The notes under the pieces were generated by a model. The model had not been told where the DNA came from and ran no database searches. It worked only from the letters and a program-made list of their open reading frames with translations. Shown here piece by piece: positions 1-6,399 of a stretch of DNA of 8,710 nt (position 1 is the first letter of the stretch; the number at the start of each line of letters is the position of its first letter). The stretch covers positions 1 through 8,710 of the forward strand of contig DAOVNN010000109.1 in NCBI GenBank assembly GCA_030630165.1. Direction: 5' to 3'. Both the position numbers and the translations under genes were made by a program. The stretch comes from Candidatus Krumholzibacteriota bacterium (lineage in GTDB: Bacteria > Krumholzibacteriota > Krumholzibacteriia > Krumholzibacteriales > Krumholzibacteriaceae).

Positions 1-1673
1 AGGGTCATGCGGTATCTCCCGATTCTTGCTGTTCCCAGGTCGAGGGGATATCTGCGCTGATCCGTCTGCCGTTCCCCGTATGCCAGGCCCTGGATCAGGG
101 GATCGAGAAATACCGTAGATCTGGGTCTGATAAATCCAGGAATGGTAGCGCGGCAGAGCAGAGTCAGTCCTTCGGCTGTACGCTCGACGCCCCGAAGTTC
201 GACATCATCTACCTTCGCGAGCGGGTAATGCGCGAAGAAATGTTTCTTCGCCAGTTCTTCCGGCGATTTACCCGATCTGTCCCTGAATATCTCTCGATAC
301 ATGCTTGCGTAATATCCCTCAAATAACATCGTGTCGACAACCGTCGCGGTCCCCCGGGAGTCGATGCTTATTCCAGAGAATGCAGATCTCATGTTTCCTT
401 GTGTTTGTCCGACTGGGAGGGTTATCAGTCTATTTTCTCCCTCTCGGATCACAAGCGCATGCGCTCCCTGTATATTATGGGGCAGAATGCCGTAACTGCA
501 TGCATTGCACGTCGGATCGAGAAAGACCAGCTTGCCGTCGGTCTCGACCGCGACTATCACGTGATTAAAGTATCCAAAGGTAGGCAACGGGTCATCGAAG
601 CGTCCCAGTTCGAGCGCTCTGACCAGAACGAGGTGCGCTTTGAGGCCTGATTTCCTCATCACGGCGGTCATCGCCACGGATTGATCCTTGCAGTCGCCGT
701 AACGATGCTCCAGGACCTCCTCGCATGAGTGAGGTTTGTGGCCTCCGATACCGAGGTATATGGCGACATAACGGAGCCTGTCCAGGATGGTGTGATATAT
801 CGCTCTTGCCCTTGCCGTTTCGTCCGGTTCGTAAGCCAGGCTCAGATTCCTTACGCGGTCATCGGGCTCGAGGCTCTCCCGGGTCAGCGCCAGATACCAG
901 TTCACGATACCGTTCCATGAGGACAGATCGATATCTTCTCCATACTTCTGTTTGCCGGATACAGAGAACCGGAGCGCAGGGATGAACTGCTTGATCGGAG
1001 GCATGTCTGACTCACCTTCAAACGGTTCGATCTTTCCCCTTTCCCAGACGAGTTCCTTCCTGCCCTTTCCTATATCTGATGTCCTGTCGGGACTTGCGTC
1101 CATGGCGACAGCATGGATGTTGACGTCGATGTCCGCGGGATGGATGAGCGTATAGCTTCTTCTCAGGATGGGCTGGCCGGTCTGAAAGAATATCGGGTTC
1201 AGTAAGACAAGATTTTTAATTCTGTATCGTATTCGTACGTCGATCTCGGTCCCGGGCTGAAGCCTGGGAAATCCGAACACCCTCGTCCTCTGGTCGCCGT
1301 ACAGGGCGAAATCGGGAAAATCCGGCACTGACTGTGTATCATCCCTGTCGAGAGTTTCCTCCCTGCCGTCCGGATAGACCGCATTCGCCTCGATGGAAAG
1401 AATCTCGAGATCCTTTCTCTCGGGAAACGAGAAGATGCCCTCTTCCTGATTGACAGATTGCAATATCCGTTTCTTTATCCGGTAGTCAAGGTAAGCTTCA
1501 CGCAGGTTTTTTATCTCGAACGTCTCCTCTTCAAGGAGGATCAGGACGGCGGCATCGGCGGTATTCATCTGGAGAGTGTCTGAACTGGAATCAGGGTCTG
1601 AAGGAGCGGATGCCACGACTCTACCAGATGTGAGAATGCACAAAAAGACAATGGATGTGGCTGCGCGCCGCAT
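1..1673 (-). CDS. DUF3857/transglutaminase-like exported protein, 3' partial
   Basis: The minus strand is open from an ATG at 1673 to the left edge: 557 codons with no stop, so the C-terminus is missing. The protein starts with an export signal (MRR, hydrophobic residues about 6-17, likely cut near VASA-P24). Residues about 40-240 look like the DUF3857 beta-rich domain. Residues about 285-390 form a transglutaminase-like cysteine-protease fold with the full triad in order: Cys328 in YGDCKDQS, His371 in FNHVIVAV and Asp386 in FLDPT. Members with this layout are usually envelope or periplasmic proteins, and their substrate is generally unknown. The start is uncertain. ATG 1673 has no clear ribosome site, whereas an in-frame GTG at 1721 has AGGTG 6 nt upstream and would add 16 residues before the MRR n-region. 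An in-frame TAA lies just beyond. The gene is divergent from the AbiEi fusion gene. The family call is firm; the function is not. Confidence 0.88.
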   Translation of the reverse strand, partial: MRRAATSIVFLCILTSGRVVASAPSDPDSSSDTLQMNTADAAVLILLEEETFEIKNLREAYLDYRIKKRILQSVNQEEGIFSFPERKDLEILSIEANAVYPDGREETLDRDDTQSVPDFPDFALYGDQRTRVFGFPRLQPGTEIDVRIRYRIKNLVLLNPIFFQTGQPILRRSYTLIHPADIDVNIHAVAMDASPDRTSDIGKGRKELVWERGKIEPFEGESDMPPIKQFIPALRFSVSGKQKYGEDIDLSSWNGIVNWYLALTRESLEPDDRVRNLSLAYEPDETARARAIYHTILDRLRYVAIYLGIGGHKPHSCEEVLEHRYGDCKDQSVAMTAVMRKSGLKAHLVLVRALELGRFDDPLPTFGYFNHVIVAVETDGKLVFLDPTCNACSYGILPHNIQGAHALVIREGENRLITLPVGQTQGNMRSAFSGISIDSRGTATVVDTMLFEGYYASMYREIFRDRSGKSPEELAKKHFFAHYPLAKVDDVELRGVERTAEGLTLLCRATIPGFIRPRSTVFLDPLIQGLAYGERQTDQRRYPLDLGTARIGRYRMT

Positions 1674-1775
1674 ACTGGATGCAGTGCCGATACGGCTATA
1701 AAAAGGGAAATGGCGAGTCACCCTGTTCACCTGTAGTTAAGTGAAATAATTGTTCTTACCCTGACACCCCAATGA

Positions 1776-1801
1776 AGTCCTGCAAAGGAAGTTACAGGAC
1801 T
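1776..1801. repeat. Inverted repeat in the divergent intergenic region
   Basis: AGTCCTG (1776-1782) and CAGGACT (1795-1801) are perfect 7-nt arms separated by 12 nt. A second short perfect hairpin, CAAGAT-GAA-ATCTTG, lies at 1826-1840. Neither is followed by a T-run on either strand, so neither looks like an intrinsic terminator. They could be regulator sites or leader structure for the transglutaminase gene, whose start lies about 100 nt to the left, or they could be chance. Apart from these and the operator-like site at 1900-1929, I see nothing else in the 267-bp gap. Confidence 0.3.
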
Positions 1802-1890
1802 GTATCATGTGGCGGGAATCGCTTTCAAGATGAAATCTTGTTGATAATACATCAGTTACTTGCGATTTTCTCCAATGGAACAGGAATTGC

Positions 1891-1919
1891 TCGAAAAAAG
1901 TAACACATAGTGTTACATT
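1891..1919 (+). promoter_or_regulatory. Possible promoter of the AbiEi fusion gene
   Basis: TCGAAA (1891-1896) and TACATT (1914-1919) each match 4 of 6 positions of the sigma70 -35 and -10 consensus, with a 17-nt spacer. They would place a transcription start near 1926, about 15-20 nt before the GTG start. The match is weak. The main support is its position, because the palindrome at 1900-1916 fills the spacer and would block it, as expected for an autoregulated antitoxin. Confidence 0.3.
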
Positions 1920-1929
1920 ACTAGTGTAA
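1900..1929. promoter_or_regulatory. Operator-like palindromes upstream of the AbiEi fusion gene
   Basis: GTAACAC-ATA-GTGTTAC (1900-1916) is a perfect inverted repeat with 7-nt arms. It is followed at 1918-1929 by a shorter one, TTAC-TAGT-GTAA. The half-site recurs as AGTGTTA at 1909 and AGTGTAA at 1923, 14 bp apart in the same orientation. The block ends 11 nt before the GTG at 1941. AbiEi antitoxins of the AbiE type IV systems are known to bind inverted repeats in their own promoter and repress it. Autorepression by the downstream product is therefore the natural reading, but it is inferred from position and symmetry only. Confidence 0.55.
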
Positions 1930-1940
1930 AACCATGTGGA

Positions 1941-3764
1941 GTGGAAGTGAATGCATCAGATCACATAATGGAGCTGGCCGTAAAAGGACGGTATCATTTC
2001 TCAACCGGGGAGTTCGCACGGGCGACCGGTTCATCGGTGAATGCCGCCCGGGCCTCGATTCGACGGCTCAGGAAGAAGGGGTTGGTTGCCACTCCGTACC
2101 GCGGGTTTCATGTGATCGTCCCACCGGAATACAGGAGTATCGGATGTCTGCCGGCCGACCAGTTCATCGGGCAGCTGATGGAGCATCTCGAGATTTCATA
2201 CTACGTGGCGCTTCTCAGCGCCGCCAGGTATCATGGCGCTGCTCACCAGCAACCGCAGGTCTTTCAGGTCATCGTCAAGAAGAATCGTCCCCCGATCGAG
2301 TGCGGGAGAGTGCGGGTGAACTTTGTCTCTCGACGGAACATTGATGAGATCCCGGTCGTTCCATTCAATACACCGCGCGGTCCTGTTCTTGTGTCCAGTC
2401 CGGAGGCGACCGCATTCGACCTCGTCGGATATTCCGCCCATACGGGCGGACTGGATAACACTGCTTCTGTGCTGACCGAATTGTCTGAATCGATAGATCC
2501 GAAGAGGCTGATGTCAGTTGCCGCGCTTTCGCCGGCTCCATGGGCACAGCGGCTCGGATATATATTCTCTGTTATCGGCGCGGAAGAGCATGCAGACGCT
2601 CTCGCCGATTATATCGCACAATCGTCTCATGAGAACGTTTCGCTCGATCCGGCCGGATCGAGGGTGGGAACTGTCCGAGAGGCACGCTGGAAACTGTTCG
2701 TCAACGCGTTATTGGAGCCTGATCTACGATTCCCTTTGATTTCAGCACCTGGTAGCACCAGCCCGTTCCATGGGATGTCGAAGGTTCCTGACAAACATGA
2801 AGCTCTTGCTCTCAGGTATGCCCCTGTCCTCAAGCAGAAGGTCAGCCGGCACAATCCGCGTGGGGATCTCATCACCCGGGTCAACATGAGCGGGGATCTC
2901 GAGGGACTGGTCGACAACTGGGCCTATGTCAGCGACAAGCGTAACGAGCTGCCCGCAGCCGGGTATTACTCGGTGGTCGAGACCGGAACCCATTACTTTA
3001 TTCTCTACGCATTCTATCACGGGCAGGACTGGTACGACGGCGACAGGCTGACCGACAAGATCCGCAAGATGTTTGATGAGCACCTGCATGACATGGAGGG
3101 TGCGCTGGCGGTCGTCACGAAGAGGAAGGACGAGGCGGATGAGCGTGTCGACGCCTTCATGACGATCAGTCATTTGCATTTCTACTGCTATGCGGGATGG
3201 ATGAAGAGCGAGTTGGAGTATCTCTATCCCGACGCAGGGTGGGAGAACGGAATCCGCGGTCTGACGGAGGGCATCGACGGCGGTATCTGGCCAATGGAGG
3301 ACGGCGAGCGGACAAGGTTCTCGTTATACGCCCAGGCAAAGGGGCACGGAATCAGGGGAGATCTCAAGGGATGGGGCTCCGAGAAGCATATCATCCCCTA
3401 CTATCCATCACTCACTGAGAGCGGTGTGCCTGATGTTGATGAGAGCGAAAGCGGGGAACCCGGGGCGCGCCTGTTCAGGGATGTCAGGTACAGGTTGATC
3501 GATTTTCATGAGCCGGGAGGGCTCTGGGAGAACCGGAACAATCCAAATGTTTTCCAGGAGAACGGGAAGGGGCAGGCGGCGTTCGTCATACTCGATGATA
3601 ACGGCAGGGTCGCCGGCTCGGCCAATCCTCCATGGGGGTGGGAGGACGTCGATGACCGGCACGACTGTGGTTTGATAGCGCTGGATCCCGCGAGACTGGT
3701 CTATGATTACCTCGACGGCTTTCCGGAATTCAGCCTCGAGTATATCTGTAATCCCTACATCTGA
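1941..3764 (+). CDS. AbiEi-type antitoxin/regulator fused to a C-terminal domain of unknown function
   Basis: This is a 607-residue cytoplasmic protein with no signal peptide. Residues about 10-60 form a winged helix (STGEFARATGSSVNAARASI, then RRLRKKGLV). Residues about 60-262 match the rest of an AbiEi antitoxin, including SPEATAFDLV (153-162), GGLDNTASVLTEL (169-181) and the usual closing segment WKLFVNALLEPDL (250-262), where standalone AbiEi proteins normally end. The frame continues through a linker (263-285) into about 320 further residues. That part begins ALALRYAPVLK (288-298), then has YYSVVETGTHYFILYAFYHGQDW (342-364), an HxxDxEG motif (His381, Asp384, Glu386), HLHFYCY (411-417), YAQAKGHG (463-470) and a late PPWGWED. 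From memory this order resembles Vps62/NPP1-like proteins, with RYAPVL, an H-D-E cluster and then a GSH/GHG strand; this is tentative. No AbiEii nucleotidyltransferase gene is adjacent. The start is GTG 1941 or GTG 1947, the latter having GGAG 5 nt upstream. Confidence 0.85.
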   Translation: MEVNASDHIMELAVKGRYHFSTGEFARATGSSVNAARASIRRLRKKGLVATPYRGFHVIVPPEYRSIGCLPADQFIGQLMEHLEISYYVALLSAARYHGAAHQQPQVFQVIVKKNRPPIECGRVRVNFVSRRNIDEIPVVPFNTPRGPVLVSSPEATAFDLVGYSAHTGGLDNTASVLTELSESIDPKRLMSVAALSPAPWAQRLGYIFSVIGAEEHADALADYIAQSSHENVSLDPAGSRVGTVREARWKLFVNALLEPDLRFPLISAPGSTSPFHGMSKVPDKHEALALRYAPVLKQKVSRHNPRGDLITRVNMSGDLEGLVDNWAYVSDKRNELPAAGYYSVVETGTHYFILYAFYHGQDWYDGDRLTDKIRKMFDEHLHDMEGALAVVTKRKDEADERVDAFMTISHLHFYCYAGWMKSELEYLYPDAGWENGIRGLTEGIDGGIWPMEDGERTRFSLYAQAKGHGIRGDLKGWGSEKHIIPYYPSLTESGVPDVDESESGEPGARLFRDVRYRLIDFHEPGGLWENRNNPNVFQENGKGQAAFVILDDNGRVAGSANPPWGWEDVDDRHDCGLIALDPARLVYDYLDGFPEFSLEYICNPYI

Positions 3765-3779
3765 TCCTGCCGCAGGATC
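3763..3779. terminator. Hairpin between convergent genes, possible bidirectional terminator
   Basis: GATCCTG-CCG-CAGGATC is a perfect 7-bp stem with a 3-nt loop. It extends to CTG...CAG if one base is bulged. It starts inside the TGA stop of the AbiEi fusion gene (3762-3764) and lies in the 32-bp gap before the stop of the convergent lipoprotein gene (3797). No U-tract follows on either strand, so it may act only weakly or as a 3' end stabiliser. Confidence 0.4.
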
Positions 3780-3796
3780 CAGGGATTCCTCAAGGA

Positions 3797-5008
3797 CTAA
3801 TCGCCAGATCCATTGCGACAGACCCGGAACCCGCCGCCGAGGTGCCTGGTGTATGGCGCCTGCCCGCTGCGATGCGCTAGATAAGCGTACATATCAAGAC
3901 TGGATTCGCCCCAGCAAGCACCACGATTGATACGGTAAACCCCGGTGGCTGGACCGTGAGGATTGTTTATCGGACTTGTGCTGTAATAATCTCCGGCATA
4001 CCAGTCCCAGCACCACTCATATACATTCCCGCTCATATCATGCGCCCCAAGGCTGTTTGCCTGTAATTGACCCACAGGCTCACTGCTTAAATGTGAATTA
4101 TCACGGAACCACGCGCAGTCATCTATATCGGGGTACAGGTTATATCCGCTGTGCTTATCCCCCGGTGAAACACTTGAGCCATCTATATACCTCGCCGCGT
4201 ATTCCCACTCCGCCTCTGTGGGCAACCTGAACCCATTCGCAGACCAGTTCACACAATCACTGCCTATATTCCCATCTCCACCTGTTGATGCATCCTTGTA
4301 AAGTTGCGTCTGTGCCGCACTCGTGTAATATACAGGCGTCAGCCCTTCCTTTTCTGAATACGCGTTGCACCATGCTATACAGTCTTTCCAATGTATGTCC
4401 GTTACCGGATGCTGGTCTGTCCTGTCCATCCCGTCACCCTGTACACCATCATTGATGATATACCCGTTCGCGTCAGCCCAGGGCTTTACTTCCATCCAGA
4501 GCGCGTAGGTCACCTCGAATTTGCCGATCCGGAACGCGTTCAGGGAGACTGTGTGGGCGGGGTCTGCGTGACCACCTGTGAAATCATCCCAACCCATCGG
4601 GTAGCCGCCTGTGGCGGGCACTGAAATAAGCTCAGCCCCTTCCCCAATAGATATCGTGATACTTTCCGAATCAGTTTTCCCGACACCGTCAGTACCCGTC
4701 AGTGTAATAACATGGGTGTTTGCAGACAGATCGTCCCTGTCAAATGAAGTTCCAGTGCCTATCGTGTCATCCTGGTCTGATATCCAGACAAGCATGCTGT
4801 CGGGCAGGGCGGTTCCTTGATAGTCCTCCCCTGTCCCGGCGAAACTGATTACAGCTCCTCCTGTAAATGATGAACCATCATCAGGGCTTGATATATTAAC
4901 GACAGGATCTTTGTTGACTTCCGGAGTTGTTATCTCATCATCGCCGCAATTAATGAATGAAATGGAAACAAAAATACCCACGACAAACAGTACAAGAATC
5001 CTTTTCAT
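3797..5008 (-). CDS. Lipoprotein with Ig/PKD-like domain and FGE-sulfatase (SUMF1) domain
   Basis: A 403-residue surface or envelope lipoprotein. The N-terminus MKRILVLFVVGIFV ends in FINC at Cys21, a loose lipobox followed by the acidic GDDE stretch. Residues about 35-122 are an Ig/PKD/cadherin-like domain (PVVNISSPDDGSSF start, then HVITLTGTDGVG near 99-110). Residues about 125-400 are an FGE-sulfatase fold, with IGKFEVT (161-167), HPVTDIHWKDCIAWCNAYS (200-218), GFRLPTEAEWEYAAR (259-273), GAHDMSGNVYEWCWDWY (321-337) and GGGFRVCR (391-398). Genuine formylglycine-generating enzymes carry two active-site cysteines just after a GGS segment. Here the matching segment, RGACWGESSLDMYAY, has Gly and Asp at those positions by my alignment, so sulfatase activation is unlikely. 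Binding or another catalytic role on the same fold is more plausible. The start is secure: GAGGGG (5015-5020) sits 6 nt upstream of ATG. Base composition is visibly more AT-rich than in the flanking genes. Confidence 0.9.
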   Translation of the reverse strand: MKRILVLFVVGIFVSISFINCGDDEITTPEVNKDPVVNISSPDDGSSFTGGAVISFAGTGEDYQGTALPDSMLVWISDQDDTIGTGTSFDRDDLSANTHVITLTGTDGVGKTDSESITISIGEGAELISVPATGGYPMGWDDFTGGHADPAHTVSLNAFRIGKFEVTYALWMEVKPWADANGYIINDGVQGDGMDRTDQHPVTDIHWKDCIAWCNAYSEKEGLTPVYYTSAAQTQLYKDASTGGDGNIGSDCVNWSANGFRLPTEAEWEYAARYIDGSSVSPGDKHSGYNLYPDIDDCAWFRDNSHLSSEPVGQLQANSLGAHDMSGNVYEWCWDWYAGDYYSTSPINNPHGPATGVYRINRGACWGESSLDMYAYLAHRSGQAPYTRHLGGGFRVCRNGSGD

Positions 5009-5014
5009 TTCATT

Positions 5015-5020
5015 CCCCTC
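5015..5020 (-). promoter_or_regulatory. Ribosome binding site of the SUMF1-domain lipoprotein
   Basis: GAGGGG on the minus strand, 6 nt before the ATG at 5008. It is a strong Shine-Dalgarno match and fixes the start of the lipoprotein, whose next residues form the signal peptide. Confidence 0.7.
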
Positions 5021-5058
5021 TGCTGAAGAAGCTAAAGCCTAGTTACTCAGTCGGTTAT

Positions 5059-5229
5059 ATGCCATGCATTGTAACCCATTTATCTTTTGATTTCAATATT
5101 TCTGCACGTTGTTTCTTTTTCGTGCTTATCGTCGTTCTGTCTGCTTTTATCTTTTCATGCTCTGACGACGATCCAGCGGATCCGGGCGGTGGCGGTATAA
5201 GCGAGGATGAGGCCGATATTATCCATTAA
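5059..5229 (+). pseudogene. Truncated lipoprotein gene fragment (5' end only)
   Basis: This plus-strand frame of 56 codons encodes a convincing lipoprotein leader. A hydrophobic run (FFFVLIVVLSAFIF) is followed by a lipobox Cys (IFSC), an acidic SDDD stretch and a Gly-rich DPGGGG linker. The mature part then stops after only about 20 residues (ending ADIIH, TAA 5227-5229), 3 nt from the stop of the convergent M20 gene. Lipoproteins with this start normally carry a folded domain after the linker, so this looks like the 5' remnant of a larger gene cut by deletion or rearrangement. ATG 5059 has no ribosome site upstream, and the promoter of the opposite gene lies within the first codons. It could still be an expressed small lipoprotein; the pseudogene label is an inference. 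Confidence 0.5.
5068..5096 (-). promoter_or_regulatory. Sigma70-type promoter of the SUMF1-domain lipoprotein
   Basis: On the minus strand, TTGAAA (5096-5091) and TACAAT (5073-5068) each match 5 of 6 consensus positions and are separated by exactly 17 nt. Transcription would start near 5061, leaving a leader of about 50 nt before the ATG at 5008. The element lies inside the 5' part of the lipoprotein fragment on the opposite strand, which suggests that fragment is no longer an active gene. Confidence 0.65.
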
Positions 5230-5232
5230 AAC

Positions 5233-6399
5233 TCATGCAGGTGCAAGGCCGGGTCCTTGTCCGGCGAGAAGGAGGGCGAGCAGTGCGGTGCTCGATGCGA
5301 GTGACGGGATGAGTATCCTTTCCCTTTCGGTGTGGTCGTCGAGGCAGATCGGCCCGAAGCCGTCGATAGTGGGGACGCCCGCGGCCCCGAAGAAATTGGC
5401 ATCGGAGGTGCCGCGTCTGTGCTCCGTAGTGATGACGGTTCCCGTCGAGCCGGCGATCAGCTTCAGTGCGGCCTTCAGCCTCGCAGTACCCTCGGTGGCG
5501 GGCATGGCGGGGCGGTGGTTGAGTATCGTCAGCCGGCATCTGCCGCCGCCGGTTGTCCGGTCCTCGGTGAGGCGCCTTGCCTCGGAGACGAGCTTTTCGA
5601 AATAGATCTCATTGTGCCACCTCATGTCGAAGAGGCAGTACGCCTCGCCCGCGACGGTGCTCGGGCCGAGCCCTCCGCTGACCTGCCCGACATTGATCGT
5701 GACATCGGGGAAGACCCCGTTGAGCGACTCGAGGGCAATTATCGCGCGTGACAACTCGAGGACGGCGCTTTTCTTCTTCCCGTTGCCCCTTCCGACGTGG
5801 TCCTGTTTACCGGAGCAGTCGAGCCGGCCGCCGGCCTTGCCGTGCCGTGATGCGACGAGCTCTCCGTTCTCCCCGGCGCACTCTGCTGTGAGACATGCGG
5901 CGGCGCGTTCCCTCTCGCGTTCGTAGATCGCACGGGAGCCGGTCGAGCCTGTTTCCTCGTCGGCGCCGAGTATCATCGAGAGGTTCATCGAATCGATTAC
6001 ACCGGCGTGTTTCAGCGCCTCGAGGGCGGACACGATTACGGCCAGTCCGCCTTTCATGTCGCCCGTGCCGGGACCTGTAAGCCAGTCGCCTTTCCGGCTG
6101 CACGACTGGAAGGAATGGCCGGGGGGGAAGACGGTGTCGAGGTGGCCGAGAAGGTATACAGCCGGACCGTCGCCGCCGCTTCTGAGGATATGATGGGTGC
6201 GCCCGGCTTCGTCCTCGACGGGCTCGTGCGTACGGAAGAGAGAACCCGCCCTCTCGAGGATCATGCCGGCCACGCGCTGTACTCCATGGATGTTGTCGGT
6301 ATAGCTGTTGACTTGGCACAGCTCCTCCACGAACCGGAGCTGGTCACCGGCCCCGCGCCTGACGTGACCCAGTATCGAATTCTGCAGGGATTCATTCAT
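5233..6399 (-). CDS. M20-family metallopeptidase (ArgE/DapE/ACY1/CPG2 type)
   Basis: A 388-residue cytoplasmic zinc hydrolase of usual family length. Visible motifs in order are GHLDTVFPPG (His86 a metal ligand, Asp88 supporting it), GTGDMKGG (Asp114, bridging ligand), ADEETGS (Glu148 general base, Glu149 ligand), an acidic ligand at Glu173, the dimer-domain segment SGKQDHVGRG (His201) and a late ligand, His356 in DDHTERE. After Glu173 the usual Pro of the 'EP' pair is Cys. The catalytic set is otherwise complete, so activity is expected. The family cleaves amide or peptide bonds next to a free carboxylate (deacetylation, dipeptide or glutamate release); the exact substrate cannot be read here. 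Its ATG overlaps the 3' end of the aminomutase gene by 8 nt (GATGAATGA), indicating translational coupling. A role in the same pathway, such as removing an acyl or peptide group from a beta-amino acid product, is inferred. Confidence 0.9.
   Translation of the reverse strand: MNESLQNSILGHVRRGAGDQLRFVEELCQVNSYTDNIHGVQRVAGMILERAGSLFRTHEPVEDEAGRTHHILRSGGDGPAVYLLGHLDTVFPPGHSFQSCSRKGDWLTGPGTGDMKGGLAVIVSALEALKHAGVIDSMNLSMILGADEETGSTGSRAIYERERERAAACLTAECAGENGELVASRHGKAGGRLDCSGKQDHVGRGNGKKKSAVLELSRAIIALESLNGVFPDVTINVGQVSGGLGPSTVAGEAYCLFDMRWHNEIYFEKLVSEARRLTEDRTTGGGRCRLTILNHRPAMPATEGTARLKAALKLIAGSTGTVITTEHRRGTSDANFFGAAGVPTIDGFGPICLDDHTERERILIPSLASSTALLALLLAGQGPGLAPA

Noticed and set aside
305..985. Plus-strand frames of 60-90 codons at the left end
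   Set aside because: They lie opposite the DUF3857-transglutaminase gene, have no recognisable domain and low-complexity Arg/Ser/Pro content, and are antisense shadows of a clear coding frame.
1826..1840. CAAGAT-GAA-ATCTTG hairpin as an intrinsic terminator
   Set aside because: AT-rich 6-bp stem with no U-tract, located between two divergent genes where no transcript is expected to end.
3797..5008. SUMF1-domain lipoprotein as the toxin partner of the AbiEi fusion
   Set aside because: It is convergent rather than co-directional, has its own promoter and ribosome site, and is exported, so a toxin-antitoxin pairing is not supported.
5170..5182. GATCC-AGC-GGATC inverted repeat as a terminator for the M20 operon
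   Set aside because: The stem is only 5 bp with no T-run, and it lies within the coding part of the lipoprotein fragment (Asp-Pro-Ala-Asp-Pro codons).
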